A DNA stretch of 64,000 bases from Marinibacterium anthonyi (GCA_003217735.2 CP031585.1:2901501-2965500); one strand, 5' to 3'. Positions 1 to 8,220 are shown, counted from the stretch's first letter. Notes: generated from the sequence alone by a model not told the origin. Numbers and translations: made by a program.

Positions 1-33
1 ATTGCAGGACAGCCCTGGTTTCTTGATTGGAAA

Positions 34-56
34 GACCGGCACCTTTCGGGCCGGTC
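34..56 (-). terminator. Hairpin, possible terminator of the MocR gene
   Basis: A perfect 7-bp inverted repeat (GACCGGC at 34-40, GCCGGTC at 50-56) lies 118 bp past the stop codon of the minus-strand regulator. Read on the minus strand the stem is followed by TTTCC, a weak U-tract. The loop can form two more G-C pairs. It may end the regulator transcript, but the distance and the short U-tract keep this uncertain. Positions 57-173 hold nothing else I can identify. Confidence 0.4.
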
Positions 57-173
57 CGTCATTGGATTGCAGGGAAGTACAGGCAAAGCCCACACCCAGT
101 CAATATCGCAATATCAATATTTAACAAGCGTTTTCAATGGCTTGAAAATTAGGTATCAGAATACCCCACATTT

Positions 174-1598
174 TCACACCTCGATCCGCTCCGGCGGGTT
201 GTCCAGCAGGTCGCGCAGGCGCAACAGCGCGTCCTCGAACCGGGTCAGCGGCACGCCGGCGTTGATGGCAAAGCGCACCGCGTGGGGCGTGTTGACGCTG
301 CGCGGCGCGAAATCCTCGGCCGACCGCAGTTGCACGCCCTGCGCCTCGGCCGCGCGACAGAAGGCCCCTGCCCGCCAGCCCTTGGGCAGCATCAGCCACA
401 GGAACGCGGCTTCCTCGCGCCATTTCAGATCGTAGCGGCCCAGGATGTTGACGGCGCTCTGGACATAACGGCTGACGACATCCGACACCTGCTCGGCGAT
501 GCCATCGACGCGCGGATCGTTCAGCAGCATCGCGGTCAGGTCCGTCAAAGGCGTCGCCAGGCCGAAGAACCCGTGTTCGGCGGCGCGCCTCAGGCTGGAT
601 GCGCTGGCTTCGGGCGCCACGGCAAAGCCCACGCGCAGCGCGGGCGTCAGGCTCTTGGAAATCGACGACACGTACCACGACCGCTCCGGCGCCAGCACCC
701 GGTAGGACGGCGTCACGCCCTTGCGCATCTGGTAGCAATCGTCTTCCACGATCTGCAGGTCCAGCCGGCGGGCGACGTCGGCCAGCGCCTCGCGCCGCTC
801 CATCGGGGTGTAGGTCAGCGTCGGGTTCTGCACTTCGGGCGAGGTACACAACACCTGCGCATCGCAACCCCGCGCGGCGGCCTCGACCGCCCCGGGGATC
901 AGCCCGCGTTCGTCCATCGGCACCGGGATCACCTCGGCCCGCAGCAATTCGGCGGCGCGGCGAAAACCGGGATAGGCCAGTTCCTCGACCAGGACCACGG
1001 GGCGGCGGCCGCGCAGCACCGCTTGCAGGATCAGCGACACCGCGTTCTGCCCGCCGTTGGTCAGGACGATGTCATTGGGGTCCACCGTGCCGATCGGCGC
1101 ATCCTTCAACCAGCGCGCCACCGCCTTGCGCGCGGGCAGCGATCCGGCGCGGCTGGGGTAATGCATCAGGCCCGAGGGCGGATCCTCCGCCACCTTCGTC
1201 AGCAGTTCCCTGATCAGTCCGGCCTGTCCCACGCTGGGCAGGTGCGGCGAGAACAGGTTGACCTCGTGCGTGTCGGTGAAACCCGAACCATGGGCGATCA
1301 CGTCGATCTCAAGCGGGCCGGCCAGGGGTCTTTCATCCACCGCGATCTCGCGCGGACGGGCCACGAAGGTGCCACGCCCGACCTCGCCGTTCAGCAGGCC
1401 TTCGTCGGTCAGCACGTTGTAGGCACGCGCCACCGTGCCCGGCGTGATCCCCAGCCGATAGGCCAATTCGCGGACCGGAGGCAGCTTGGCCCCTGGCGCC
1501 AATGAACCGGTGGCAATGCGGGACCGGATCTTTTCGGCGACCTTTTCGTATTTCGGACCTTTGACGTCCTTCAGGGGCGCCGACCAAATTGTATCCAT
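174..1598 (-). CDS. MocR/PdxR-type PLP-dependent transcriptional regulator
   Basis: A 474-residue fusion of an N-terminal GntR-type winged helix-turn-helix (about residues 15-80) with a class I aminotransferase-like domain (about 110-470). The PLP-binding lysine is present at about K315 in the context SSISKSL. Members of this family bind DNA through the GntR part and sense PLP, amines or amino acids through the aminotransferase part. The ATG at 1598 is chosen because the GntR homology begins just after it; the reading frame stays open further upstream into the divergent promoter without family-like sequence. It is divergent from a DUF1127 gene, and the gap carries strong inverted repeats. The effector is not evident from sequence. 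Confidence 0.85.
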   Translation of the reverse strand: MDTIWSAPLKDVKGPKYEKVAEKIRSRIATGSLAPGAKLPPVRELAYRLGITPGTVARAYNVLTDEGLLNGEVGRGTFVARPREIAVDERPLAGPLEIDVIAHGSGFTDTHEVNLFSPHLPSVGQAGLIRELLTKVAEDPPSGLMHYPSRAGSLPARKAVARWLKDAPIGTVDPNDIVLTNGGQNAVSLILQAVLRGRRPVVLVEELAYPGFRRAAELLRAEVIPVPMDERGLIPGAVEAAARGCDAQVLCTSPEVQNPTLTYTPMERREALADVARRLDLQIVEDDCYQMRKGVTPSYRVLAPERSWYVSSISKSLTPALRVGFAVAPEASASSLRRAAEHGFFGLATPLTDLTAMLLNDPRVDGIAEQVSDVVSRYVQSAVNILGRYDLKWREEAAFLWLMLPKGWRAGAFCRAAEAQGVQLRSAEDFAPRSVNTPHAVRFAINAGVPLTRFEDALLRLRDLLDNPPERIEV

Positions 1599-1680
1599 AA
1601 CAATGTTTCTCTGGATTTGGTACAAATGCGACTGTACCAAAATAATGTACCCGGTACAAACCCATTGTGTCAATACAATC
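1599..1680. promoter_or_regulatory. Divergent promoter/operator with nested palindromes
   Basis: The short gap between the MocR-type gene and the DUF1127 gene carries several symmetrical elements. TTTGGTACA (1616-1624) and TGTACCAAA (1633-1641) form a perfect 9-bp inverted repeat with an 8-bp spacer. TGTACC-C-GGTACA (1646-1658) is a second perfect palindrome sharing the GGTACA/TGTACC half-site. That gives four copies of the same half-site in about 43 bp. This is the expected arrangement for MocR-type regulators, which bind repeated half-sites in divergent promoters. Autoregulation and control of the neighbour are inferred. Confidence 0.7.
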
Positions 1681-1694
1681 GAAAGGAAATTCCG

Positions 1695-1922
1695 ATGACA
1701 CGCTCGCAAACTGCCCGGACTTTGTCGCCGCTCGCCGCAGCCCCCCGCCTGCCGCTGACCGCTCTGTTTGCCGTAAAGGTTGCGACGCTCATCACCCAGT
1801 GGGACCACCGATATCGCAGCCGAAACGATCTGGCCCGGCTGGAAGACCATTTGCTGGACGATATCGGGATGACCCGCAAGGACGCCATGAAGGAAGCGAA
1901 ACGGCCCTTCTGGTTGCCCTGA
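1695..1922 (+). CDS. DUF1127 small protein
   Basis: A 75-residue protein with the C-terminal DUF1127 signature: ARLEDHLLDDIGMTRKDAMKEA near residues 50-70, preceded by the W-D-R-Y/R stretch. DUF1127 proteins are short arginine-rich proteins abundant in alphaproteobacteria; several have been linked to RNA turnover and to phosphate or carbon metabolism. The ATG at 1695 has a good Shine-Dalgarno (GAAAGGA, 1681-1687). It is transcribed divergently from the MocR-type regulator and followed by a strong terminator, so it is probably monocistronic and under that regulator. Confidence 0.85.
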   Translation: MTRSQTARTLSPLAAAPRLPLTALFAVKVATLITQWDHRYRSRNDLARLEDHLLDDIGMTRKDAMKEAKRPFWLP

Positions 1923-1963
1923 TCCCATCTCCCCGAGGCCACTCATTCGATGGACCTCTTCCT

Positions 1964-1988
1964 GGCCGGGCATTGCCCGGCCCTTTTT
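1964..1988 (+). terminator. Rho-independent terminator after DUF1127 gene
   Basis: GGCCGGGC (1964-1971) pairs perfectly with GCCCGGCC (1975-1982) around a three-base loop and is followed directly by CTTTTT. It separates the DUF1127 gene from speD. Confidence 0.9.
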
Positions 1989-2149
1989 GTGCCCGCCGAT
2001 GCCCCAGGCTACGTTAATGGCACCCACCTTACGGACACCCACCTGGTCAACCACAGGGCCCAATTGGCCGGCCCGAATGCAACCGTGGCCGACCGCTTCC
2101 GCGGTTTTTCGCAGGTGCAGCAAGAAAATCCTTGATCGGTGACGCCGTG

Positions 2150-2213
2150 GGCCTTAGGTCGCCCCTCGTTGCGGAACCGATCCCAACCCCGGAAGACGGG
2201 GGGGCGCTAAGGG
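2150..2213 (+). promoter_or_regulatory. Structured 5' leader upstream of speD (candidate cis-regulatory RNA)
   Basis: CCTTAG (2152-2157) pairs with CTAAGG (2207-2212), and after a two-base bulge CGCCCC (2160-2165) pairs with GGGGCG (2201-2206), giving a 12-bp stem about 40 bp ahead of the speD start codon. The enclosed 35 nt can form a smaller CCCG/CGGG hairpin. No U-tract follows, so it does not look like a terminator. I do not recognise it as a known SAM or polyamine riboswitch class. Placement before SAM decarboxylase suggests control by SAM or polyamines, but that is inference. Confidence 0.45.
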
Positions 2214-2252
2214 ACCGCCGGATTGTCATCTACTGGAACGAAGGGGCGCGCC

Positions 2253-2786
2253 ATGACAGACGCCAACCTCTTCCAACTGGGGATCGGTCTGGAGACAGGC
2301 GCCCATGAGGAAGATACCGCACGCGGTCACACCGCTTGCATGCACACCACCGACTCCGTCGACATCTTCGACGAGGACCGCGAGGATCACTTTATCCGAC
2401 GCGACGGATCGGTCTTTGCCGGAACCCACCTGATCATCGAGGTGGTCAACGGCCACGGCCTGGATGACGAAATGCGCATCCAGCAGGCGTTTCGCGATTG
2501 TGTCGATACATGTGGCGCCACGCTGCTGCACATTCACACGCACAAGTTCAGCCCCCAGGGCGTCAGCGGCGTGGCCGTTCTGGCCGAAAGCCATATCTCG
2601 GTGCACACCTGGCCGGAAATCGGCTATGGCGCCTTCGACGTTTTCATGTGCGGCGACGCGCAACCGTGGCGGGCGGTCGACGTGCTGAAGGCCGCCTTTG
2701 CCACCGCCGACGTGCGGGTCAGGGAATTGCGCCGGGGCGAGGGGCTGGTGGATTCTTCTGCGGAGGCACCGGAGGTCGCGGCATGA
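2253..2786 (+). CDS. speD: S-adenosylmethionine decarboxylase proenzyme
   Basis: Makes decarboxylated SAM, the aminopropyl donor for spermidine synthesis. The 177-residue product carries the prokaryotic SpeD self-cleavage motif AESHISVHTWPE; cleavage before Ser113 would generate the pyruvoyl cofactor. His118 and Cys133 stand at the +5 and +20 spacing expected of the processing and catalytic residues. About 50 N-terminal residues precede the conserved core, more than in the shortest family members. The start at 2253 is supported by AAGGGG about 8 bp upstream; a TTG 30 bp earlier is possible but less likely. The stop overlaps the speE start (ATGA), indicating translational coupling. Confidence 0.95.
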   Translation: MTDANLFQLGIGLETGAHEEDTARGHTACMHTTDSVDIFDEDREDHFIRRDGSVFAGTHLIIEVVNGHGLDDEMRIQQAFRDCVDTCGATLLHIHTHKFSPQGVSGVAVLAESHISVHTWPEIGYGAFDVFMCGDAQPWRAVDVLKAAFATADVRVRELRRGEGLVDSSAEAPEVAA

Positions 2787-3628
2787 CGGATTGGATGAAG
2801 GAATCGCTGCACCCCGATTACGCGCAGGCGCTGTCGATCGATGAATTGCTGTATGACAGCGAGACGGATCACCAGCGGCTGAAGGTCTTCTTCAACACCC
2901 GGTTCGGGCGGGTCCTGACGCTGGACGACGTGGTGCAGACCACCGAGGGCGACAATTTCATCTATCACGAGATGCTGACCCATGTGCCGATCCTGGCGCA
3001 TGGGGCGGCGAAACGCGTGCTGATCATCGGCGGCGGTGACGGCGGCATGGCGCGCGAAGTGCTGCGGCATGCCTCGGTTGAACATGTCACCATGGTGGAA
3101 ATCGACGCCGGCGTGGTCGAATTTTCCAAGACCTACCTGCCGACGCTGAGCCAGGGCGCCTTTGACGATCCGCGCCTGAACCTCGTGATCGCGGACGGGG
3201 CGGATTACATGAAATCCCCCGACGGCGCCTTTGACGTGATCATCGTCGACAGCACCGATCCCATCGGGCCCGGTGAGGTTCTGTTCACCGATACCTTCTA
3301 TGGTCACGCGCAAAAGGCGCTGCCCCCGGGTGGAATCCTGGTCACCCAGAACGGCGTGCCGTTCGTGCAGGGCGGCGAGCTGACCAATACGCTCAGGGCA
3401 TTCAAGGCGCTGTTTGCCGACTGGGGCTGCTACCTGGCGACCGTGCCCACCTATGCCGGCGGGCCGATGGCCTTTGGCTGGGCCAGTGACGGTAACGCGC
3501 GGAACGTGGACCTGGCGGTGCTGGAGCAGCGCTTTGCCGCCGCCGGGATCGAGACGGACTATTACACGCCCGAGGTCCACAAGGCCGCCTTTGCCCTGCC
3601 CGGCTATGTGAAAAAGCTGCTGCCCTGA
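2783..3628 (+). CDS. speE: Polyamine aminopropyltransferase (spermidine synthase)
   Basis: Transfers the aminopropyl group of decarboxylated SAM to putrescine. The 281-residue protein is normal size for bacterial SpeE and has the SAM-binding motif GGGDGG (residues 83-88), the acidic VEID that binds the nucleoside, and the catalytic-loop motif DSTDPIGPG. The ATG overlaps the speD stop by four bases, so the two enzymes are made from one message in pathway order. The polyamine preference cannot be read with certainty from the sequence. Confidence 0.95.
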   Translation: MTDWMKESLHPDYAQALSIDELLYDSETDHQRLKVFFNTRFGRVLTLDDVVQTTEGDNFIYHEMLTHVPILAHGAAKRVLIIGGGDGGMAREVLRHASVEHVTMVEIDAGVVEFSKTYLPTLSQGAFDDPRLNLVIADGADYMKSPDGAFDVIIVDSTDPIGPGEVLFTDTFYGHAQKALPPGGILVTQNGVPFVQGGELTNTLRAFKALFADWGCYLATVPTYAGGPMAFGWASDGNARNVDLAVLEQRFAAAGIETDYYTPEVHKAAFALPGYVKKLLP

Positions 3629-3638
3629 CCGGCCAAAC

Positions 3639-4082
3639 CTAACCAGCCAGCGCGGCAGCCGAGCCTTCGGGCGGGATCGAATAGGTCAGGCTGGCGCGCG
3701 CCACCGGCTTGTGACTGCCTTCGGACAACAGCAGAACGTCGCCCACCGCCAGCACCCGGCCAAGTTTCAGCAGCCGGCCGGTCGCGATCAGGGGTTTGCC
3801 GGCCTCGGGTTTGCGCATGAAATCGATCGAACAATTGGTCGTCACCGCCAGCGCCGCGCGACCCACCATCGACAGCACCAGCGCATAGACCGTGACATCG
3901 GCCAGCGCGAACATCGCGGGGCCGGATACGGTGCCGCCGGGGCGCAGATGGCTCTGGTCGACGTTCAGGCGCATGGTGATCTCCATCGGTTCCAGCCGGT
4001 CGATCACGAACTGCCCGCGCACCTGCGGAAAGATCTCGTCCAGATAGGCGCCCAGTTCCGCGCGATTCAGTGCAAGCCCCAT
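3639..4082 (-). CDS. PaaI-family hotdog thioesterase
   Basis: A 147-residue single hotdog-fold protein of the PaaI/acyl-CoA thioesterase type. The motif GGTVSGPAMFALADVTVYALV corresponds to the helix-turn segment of the hotdog fold where the catalytic acidic residue (the D in LAD) normally lies. It would hydrolyse an acyl- or aryl-CoA ester in the cytoplasm; the substrate is unknown. A strong Shine-Dalgarno (GGGGAGG on the minus strand) precedes the ATG. It is convergent with speE and divergent, 56 bp apart, from an enoyl-CoA hydratase, which suggests shared acyl-CoA metabolism. Confidence 0.85.
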   Translation of the reverse strand: MGLALNRAELGAYLDEIFPQVRGQFVIDRLEPMEITMRLNVDQSHLRPGGTVSGPAMFALADVTVYALVLSMVGRAALAVTTNCSIDFMRKPEAGKPLIATGRLLKLGRVLAVGDVLLLSEGSHKPVARASLTYSIPPEGSAAALAG

Positions 4083-4138
4083 GCTTTTCCTCCCCCTGAC
4101 TTGGCCTTAGGGTGAAGCCATTGCACGGGAGGCACAGC

Positions 4139-4924
4139 ATGACAATTCTGGAACGGCGTGACGCTGGGGCGGTGGCCCATCTGCACATGAACGCGCCCGA
4201 CAGGCTCAACGCGCTCAGCGAGGAAATGCTGGACGCGCTGCAATCGACCTTTGAATCGCTGCGCGAGGATCGGTCGATCCGGGCGGTGATCCTGTCCGGG
4301 GAAGGCAAGGCGTTCTGCGCGGGCCACGACCTGAAACAGATGCAGGCCGCGCGGCAATCGGCGGATGGCGGGCGGCATTATTACCTGGACCTGTTCCAGC
4401 GCTGCGCCAACATGATGCTGACGATCCAGTCCCTGCCCCAGCCGGTCATCGCCCAGGTACACGGCATCGCCACCGCCGCCGGCTGCCAGCTGGTCGCGAC
4501 CTGCGACATGGCCATCGCGGCCGAAGGCACGCGGTTCGGGGTCAACGGGGTGAACATCGGGCTGTTCTGTTCGACGCCCATGGTGGCGCTGTCGCGCAAT
4601 ATCCCCCGCAAGAAGGTCTTCGAGATGCTGACCACCGGCCAGTTCATCGAAACGGGCGAAGCCGAACGGCTGGGACTGATCAACAAGGCCGTGCCGGCGG
4701 GGGATCTTGAGGCCGAAACGCGCGCCCTGGCCGACACCGTTGCCGGCAAGCTGGCCGCCGCCGTGTCGATCGGCAAGGAGGCGTTCTATACCCAGGCGCA
4801 GATGCCCGTGGACGAGGCCTATGGCTATACCGGCATGGTCATGGCCGAGAACATGATGCACCCCGACACGGCCGAAGGCATTTCCGCCTTCATCGACAAG
4901 CGCAAGCCGGATTGGCAACAGTAG
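4139..4924 (+). CDS. Enoyl-CoA hydratase/isomerase family protein
   Basis: A 261-residue crotonase-fold protein. Visible hallmarks are NAPDRLNALS near the N-terminus, the oxyanion-hole segment GKAFCAGHDLKQM, and the second oxyanion segment HGIATAAGCQLVATCDMAIA. In the latter, positions that hold glutamates in classical enoyl-CoA hydratases differ, so strict hydratase activity is uncertain. It resembles the ECHDC3-like branch. The ATG at 4139 follows GGGAGG (4127-4132) with ideal spacing. It is divergent from a thioesterase and precedes a 259-bp gap holding a candidate structured RNA. Confidence 0.85.
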   Translation: MTILERRDAGAVAHLHMNAPDRLNALSEEMLDALQSTFESLREDRSIRAVILSGEGKAFCAGHDLKQMQAARQSADGGRHYYLDLFQRCANMMLTIQSLPQPVIAQVHGIATAAGCQLVATCDMAIAAEGTRFGVNGVNIGLFCSTPMVALSRNIPRKKVFEMLTTGQFIETGEAERLGLINKAVPAGDLEAETRALADTVAGKLAAAVSIGKEAFYTQAQMPVDEAYGYTGMVMAENMMHPDTAEGISAFIDKRKPDWQQ

Positions 4925-4983
4925 CCGACGCGAAATCGATTGTTTCCGTTTTCGCGCTGTCAAATCTGGCAAGTTTATGGCAG

Positions 4984-5126
4984 GATTGGGACAGGGCGCC
5001 TTTGGGCCCCTGCCCATGTTTCAGGGTCGCCGCAGGCTCGAATGTCCCTCCAGGCCGGTCTCTCTCCCGGCTGACGTGAATGCCGCGGCGACCTGAACAC
5101 ACCTCCCCCGCCCGTCTGCCCCGATC
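4984..5126 (+). ncRNA. ssrS: 6S-like regulatory RNA candidate
   Basis: This gap folds as a long rod with a central bubble, the hallmark of 6S RNA. Terminal stem: GATTGGG (4984-4990) with CCCGATC (5120-5126, one G-U), then CAG (4992-4994) with CTG (5116-5118), then GGCG (4995-4998) with CGCC (5109-5112). A large bubble follows (4999-5021 against 5096-5108). Apical arm: 5022-5033 with 5085-5095, including nine consecutive pairs (GGTCGCCGC/GCGGCGACC), then GGC/GCC, and a terminal GCCGG/CCGGC hairpin (5054-5058/5067-5071). The size of about 143 nt is near the family range. 6S RNA sequesters housekeeping RNA polymerase. The ends are approximate and the strand is inferred. Confidence 0.55.
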
Positions 5127-5183
5127 TTCAACCGTCGCAAGTGGTGCACAACCCGCGTTGCATAGCGCCCGATCCCGCTTTAC

Positions 5184-6545
5184 ATGCCGCCCATGACACA
5201 GATCCTTCACATCGTTGGCGGCGGCATGGCCGGGTCCGAAGCCGCCTGGCAGGCCGCCCGCGCCGGTATCCGCGTGGTCCTGCACGAGATGCGGCCCAAG
5301 GTCGAAACCTTTGCCCATCGCACCGGGCATTTCGGCGAGATGGTCTGTTCCAACTCGTTCCGGTCCGACGATGACGAACAGAACGCCGTGGGTCTGCTGC
5401 ATTGGGAAATGCGCCGGGCCGGCGGGCTGATCATGACCACGGCGGACCTTCACAAGCTGCCCGCCGGCGGCGCGCTGGCGGTCGACCGCGATCCCTTTGC
5501 CGAAACGGTGACGGCGCGGCTGACGGCGCTGGACAATGTTTCGGTCTCTTATGAAGAAGTGTCGGAACTGCCAGACCAGGGCCACTGGATCTTTGCCACC
5601 GGGCCGCTGACCTCGCCCGCCCTGGGCCAGGCGATTGCCGCCGAGACCGGGACCGATGCGCTGGCCTTCTTCGACGCCATCGCCCCCATCGTCTATGCCG
5701 ACAGCATCGACATGTCGAAGGCCTGGATGCAGTCGCGCTACGACAAGGGCGAGACCGAGGAAGAACGCACCGCCTACCTCAACTGCCCGATGGACCGCGA
5801 GACCTACGAGGCCTTCATCGACGCGCTGCTGGCCGCCGACAAGGCCGAGTTCCACGACGGCGAAACGGCCGGATATTTCGACGGCTGCCTGCCCATCGAG
5901 GTCATGGCCGAACGCGGCCGCGAAACGTTGCGCCACGGGCCGATGAAACCGGTCGGCCTGACCAATCCGCACCAGCCCGACATCAAGGCCCACGCCGTCG
6001 TGCAACTGCGCCGCGACAACAAGCTGGGCACGCTGTTCAACATCGTCGGTTTCCAGACCAAGATGAAATACGGCGCCCAGACCGAAGTGCTTCGGATGAT
6101 CCCGGGCCTGGAAAACGCCAGCTTCGCGCGGCTGGGCGGCATCCACCGCAACACCTTCCTGAACAGCCCGACGCTGCTGGACAACCAGATGCGCCTGCAC
6201 ACGCGCCCCAACATCCGCTTCGCGGGCCAGGTGACGGGCGTCGAAGGCTACGTGGAAAGCGCGGCCATGGGTCTGCTGGCCGGCCGCATGGCCGCCGCCG
6301 AACTGGCCGGCGCCGACCTGCCCCCGCCGCCGCCCACCACCGCCTCGGGCGCGCTGATCACCCATATCACCGGCGGGGCCGAAGCGAAGACCTTTCAGCC
6401 GATGAACGTGAACTTCGGGCTGTTCCCCCCGGTCGAGGGCCTGCGCGGCGGACGGCGCGGGCGCAAGGACCGGTACAAGGCCTATACCGACCGGGCCAAG
6501 GAAGACTGGCAAGGCTGGTTGCAGAGGCAGGCGGTGCCGGTCTGA
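5184..6545 (+). CDS. trmFO: Folate-dependent tRNA (uracil-54-C5)-methyltransferase
   Basis: Forms ribothymidine at position 54 of tRNAs using methylenetetrahydrofolate and FAD. The 453-residue protein matches the short GidA-like TrmFO family: N-terminal FAD-binding motif [15 protein letters not shown], the CSNSFRSDD segment containing the family's catalytic cysteine, [16 protein letters not shown], and the C-terminal [13 protein letters not shown]. It may start at 5184 or at the methionine three codons on (5193). It follows the 6S-like RNA and precedes a Pmp3-like peptide gene; neither association has an obvious functional reason. Confidence 0.95.
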   Translation: MPPMTQILHIVGGGMAGSEAAWQAARAGIRVVLHEMRPKVETFAHRTGHFGEMVCSNSFRSDDDEQNAVGLLHWEMRRAGGLIMTTADLHKLPAGGALAVDRDPFAETVTARLTALDNVSVSYEEVSELPDQGHWIFATGPLTSPALGQAIAAETGTDALAFFDAIAPIVYADSIDMSKAWMQSRYDKGETEEERTAYLNCPMDRETYEAFIDALLAADKAEFHDGETAGYFDGCLPIEVMAERGRETLRHGPMKPVGLTNPHQPDIKAHAVVQLRRDNKLGTLFNIVGFQTKMKYGAQTEVLRMIPGLENASFARLGGIHRNTFLNSPTLLDNQMRLHTRPNIRFAGQVTGVEGYVESAAMGLLAGRMAAAELAGADLPPPPPTTASGALITHITGGAEAKTFQPMNVNFGLFPPVEGLRGGRRGRKDRYKAYTDRAKEDWQGWLQRQAVPV

Positions 6546-6625
6546 CGTTGGGGCCGACCTCGGATGCGGGAACTTGTAACCGCCGGCGCGCCGTCTATCT
6601 GAGACAGGACAAACAAGGACCGCCC

Positions 6626-6814
6626 GTGCTTTATCTGCTTGCCATCCTCCTGCCCCCGCTCGCCATCCTGCTGTCAGGCTGGATCATCACGAGCGTCATC
6701 GTCTTCGTGATCTGGGTGCCCGCCATCATCCTGTCGGGCGGGCTGACGCATCCGATGTTCATCATCCTGGCCTGGCTGATGATCCACCAGTCCCGCGTGC
6801 GCCGTCCCGACTGA
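6626..6814 (+). CDS. Small Pmp3/YqaE-like membrane protein
   Basis: A 62-residue hydrophobic protein with two predicted transmembrane segments (residues about 2-20 and 22-52). The start LYLLAILLPPLAILL and the later WVPAII resemble the Pmp3/UPF0057 family of salt- or cold-induced membrane peptides, although the second half is atypical. A GTG start at 6626 is preferred because AAGGAC lies five bases upstream; the frame stays open to 6548 but that extension is not hydrophobic and lacks a good ribosome site. It sits 80 bp after trmFO on the same strand. Confidence 0.65.
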   Translation: MLYLLAILLPPLAILLSGWIITSVIVFVIWVPAIILSGGLTHPMFIILAWLMIHQSRVRRPD

Positions 6815-6870
6815 CCGGAACCTGATCGGCGCGGCGGGACAAACCCCGCGCTACACTTTCCCCGCGCCCC

Positions 6871-7728
6871 ATGCGATCAGAAGCCATGTTCGTCACCCGC
6901 TTCGCCCCGTCGCCCACTGGCCCGCTGCACCTGGGCCACGCCTATTCGGCCTGCCTGGCCCATGACATGGCGCGGGCGCGGGATGGGACCTTCCTGCTCA
7001 GGATCGAGGATATCGACCGATCCCGCGCCAGGCCGCACTGGGAAACGCAGATCCACGACGACCTGCATTGGCTGGGCCTCGACTGGCCCGAACCGGTGAT
7101 GCGCCAATCAGACCGTGTCGCCGCCTATGCCACCGCGCTGGCGCAGCTGTCGGACATGGGGCTGACCTACCCCTGCCGCTGCCGCCGCGCCGACATCGAA
7201 GCCGCCGCCGGCGCGCCCCAGGAAGGCGTGCCGCAGGTCGGCCCCGACGGACGGATCTATCCCGGCACCTGCCGGCACCGGCCCATGTCCGATCGGGACC
7301 CCGGCGACGTCATCCGCCTGAATATGCAGCTGGTGGCCCGGATGCGACCAAGGTCCCATTTCATCGAAACCGGCCCCCTGCACGCCGGTTGCCACGCGGT
7401 CGATCCCAAAATCCTGGTTCACACCGTCGGCGACCCGATCCTTGAACGCCGCGACATGGGCGGGTCTTATCACTTGTCGGTGGTGGTCGACGACGCTGCC
7501 CAGGGCATCACCCACGTGATCCGGGGCGCGGACCTGTTCGAGGCGACGGCCCTGCACGTGATCCTGCAAGGCCTCCTTGGCCTGCCCGTGCCCGAATACC
7601 ATCATCACCGGCTGATCCGCGACGAAACCGGCAAGCGGCTGGCCAAGCGCGACGACGCAAGGGCCATCGCGCTCTACCGATCAGAAGGTCTCTCGCCCGC
7701 GGACATCCGCCGCAAGGTCGGCCTCTGA
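6871..7728 (+). CDS. gluQ: Glutamyl-Q tRNA(Asp) synthetase
   Basis: Attaches glutamate to queuosine at the wobble base of tRNA(Asp). The 285-residue protein is a GluRS catalytic core without the anticodon-binding domain, as expected for GluQ. It shows FAPSPTGPLHLGH (the HIGH motif), the zinc-ligand pattern CRC followed by YPGTC, and KRLAKR in place of KMSKS. An alternative start lies at 6886 (MFVTRFAPSP). It ends 53 bp from the convergent hisI. Confidence 0.92.
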   Translation: MRSEAMFVTRFAPSPTGPLHLGHAYSACLAHDMARARDGTFLLRIEDIDRSRARPHWETQIHDDLHWLGLDWPEPVMRQSDRVAAYATALAQLSDMGLTYPCRCRRADIEAAAGAPQEGVPQVGPDGRIYPGTCRHRPMSDRDPGDVIRLNMQLVARMRPRSHFIETGPLHAGCHAVDPKILVHTVGDPILERRDMGGSYHLSVVVDDAAQGITHVIRGADLFEATALHVILQGLLGLPVPEYHHHRLIRDETGKRLAKRDDARAIALYRSEGLSPADIRRKVGL

Positions 7729-7731
7729 CCC

Positions 7732-7781
7732 CTTCTTCTTGGTAAAAATACCTCTGCCGGAGGCATGGCCCGAAGGGCCAT
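7732..7781 (-). terminator. Terminator between hisI and gluQ carrying the GGTATTT/AAGAAG element
   Basis: On the minus strand ATGGCCC and GGGCCAT (7765-7781, three-base loop) form a perfect hairpin just past the hisI stop, followed by GAGGTATTTTTACC and AAGAAGAAGG down to 7732. It can terminate hisI, and the hairpin can also act for gluQ. The trailing GGTATTT...CCAAGAAGAAG recurs elsewhere in this window. Confidence 0.65.
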
Positions 7782-8140
7782 CATGCCATCGGCTTCATCA
7801 GCTCGACGTCTTCGCCCTCACGCACCGCGGTATAAAAACAGGTCCGCCGGTTGGTATGGCAGGCCGGCCCGGTCTGCTTCACCAGAACCAGCAGGCAATC
7901 CCGGTCGCAATCCACCCGGAAATCCACCAGCTCCTGCACATGGCCCGAACTCTCACCCTTCACCCAGAATGCCTGGCGCGAGCGCGACCAATAGGTCACG
8001 CGGCCGGTTTCCAGGGTCCGTTCGACGGCATCCGCGTTCATCCAGGCCATCATCAGCACCTCGCCACTGTCGGCATCCTGCGCGATGGCCGGGATCAGGC
8101 CGGCGTCATTATAGGTCAGGGACGTTGCAGAGAACCCCAT
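7781..8140 (-). CDS. hisI: Phosphoribosyl-AMP cyclohydrolase
   Basis: Opens the purine ring of phosphoribosyl-AMP in the third step of histidine synthesis. The 119-residue protein is the stand-alone form. It shows TYWSRSRQAFWVKGESSGH, the metal-binding DCDRDC, and the zinc motif CHTNRRTCF, all diagnostic. It is divergent from the IscU-like gene with 80 bp between. No other his genes are nearby, so the pathway is dispersed. Confidence 0.96.
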   Translation of the reverse strand: MGFSATSLTYNDAGLIPAIAQDADSGEVLMMAWMNADAVERTLETGRVTYWSRSRQAFWVKGESSGHVQELVDFRVDCDRDCLLVLVKQTGPACHTNRRTCFYTAVREGEDVELMKPMA

Positions 8141-8220
8141 CGTGAAACCTCCATTTCGAAACCCTTGTGCAAACGGGCAAGCGCGCCCTATCTATGGGGA
8201 ACGCGAAGAGAGGGAAAGCA

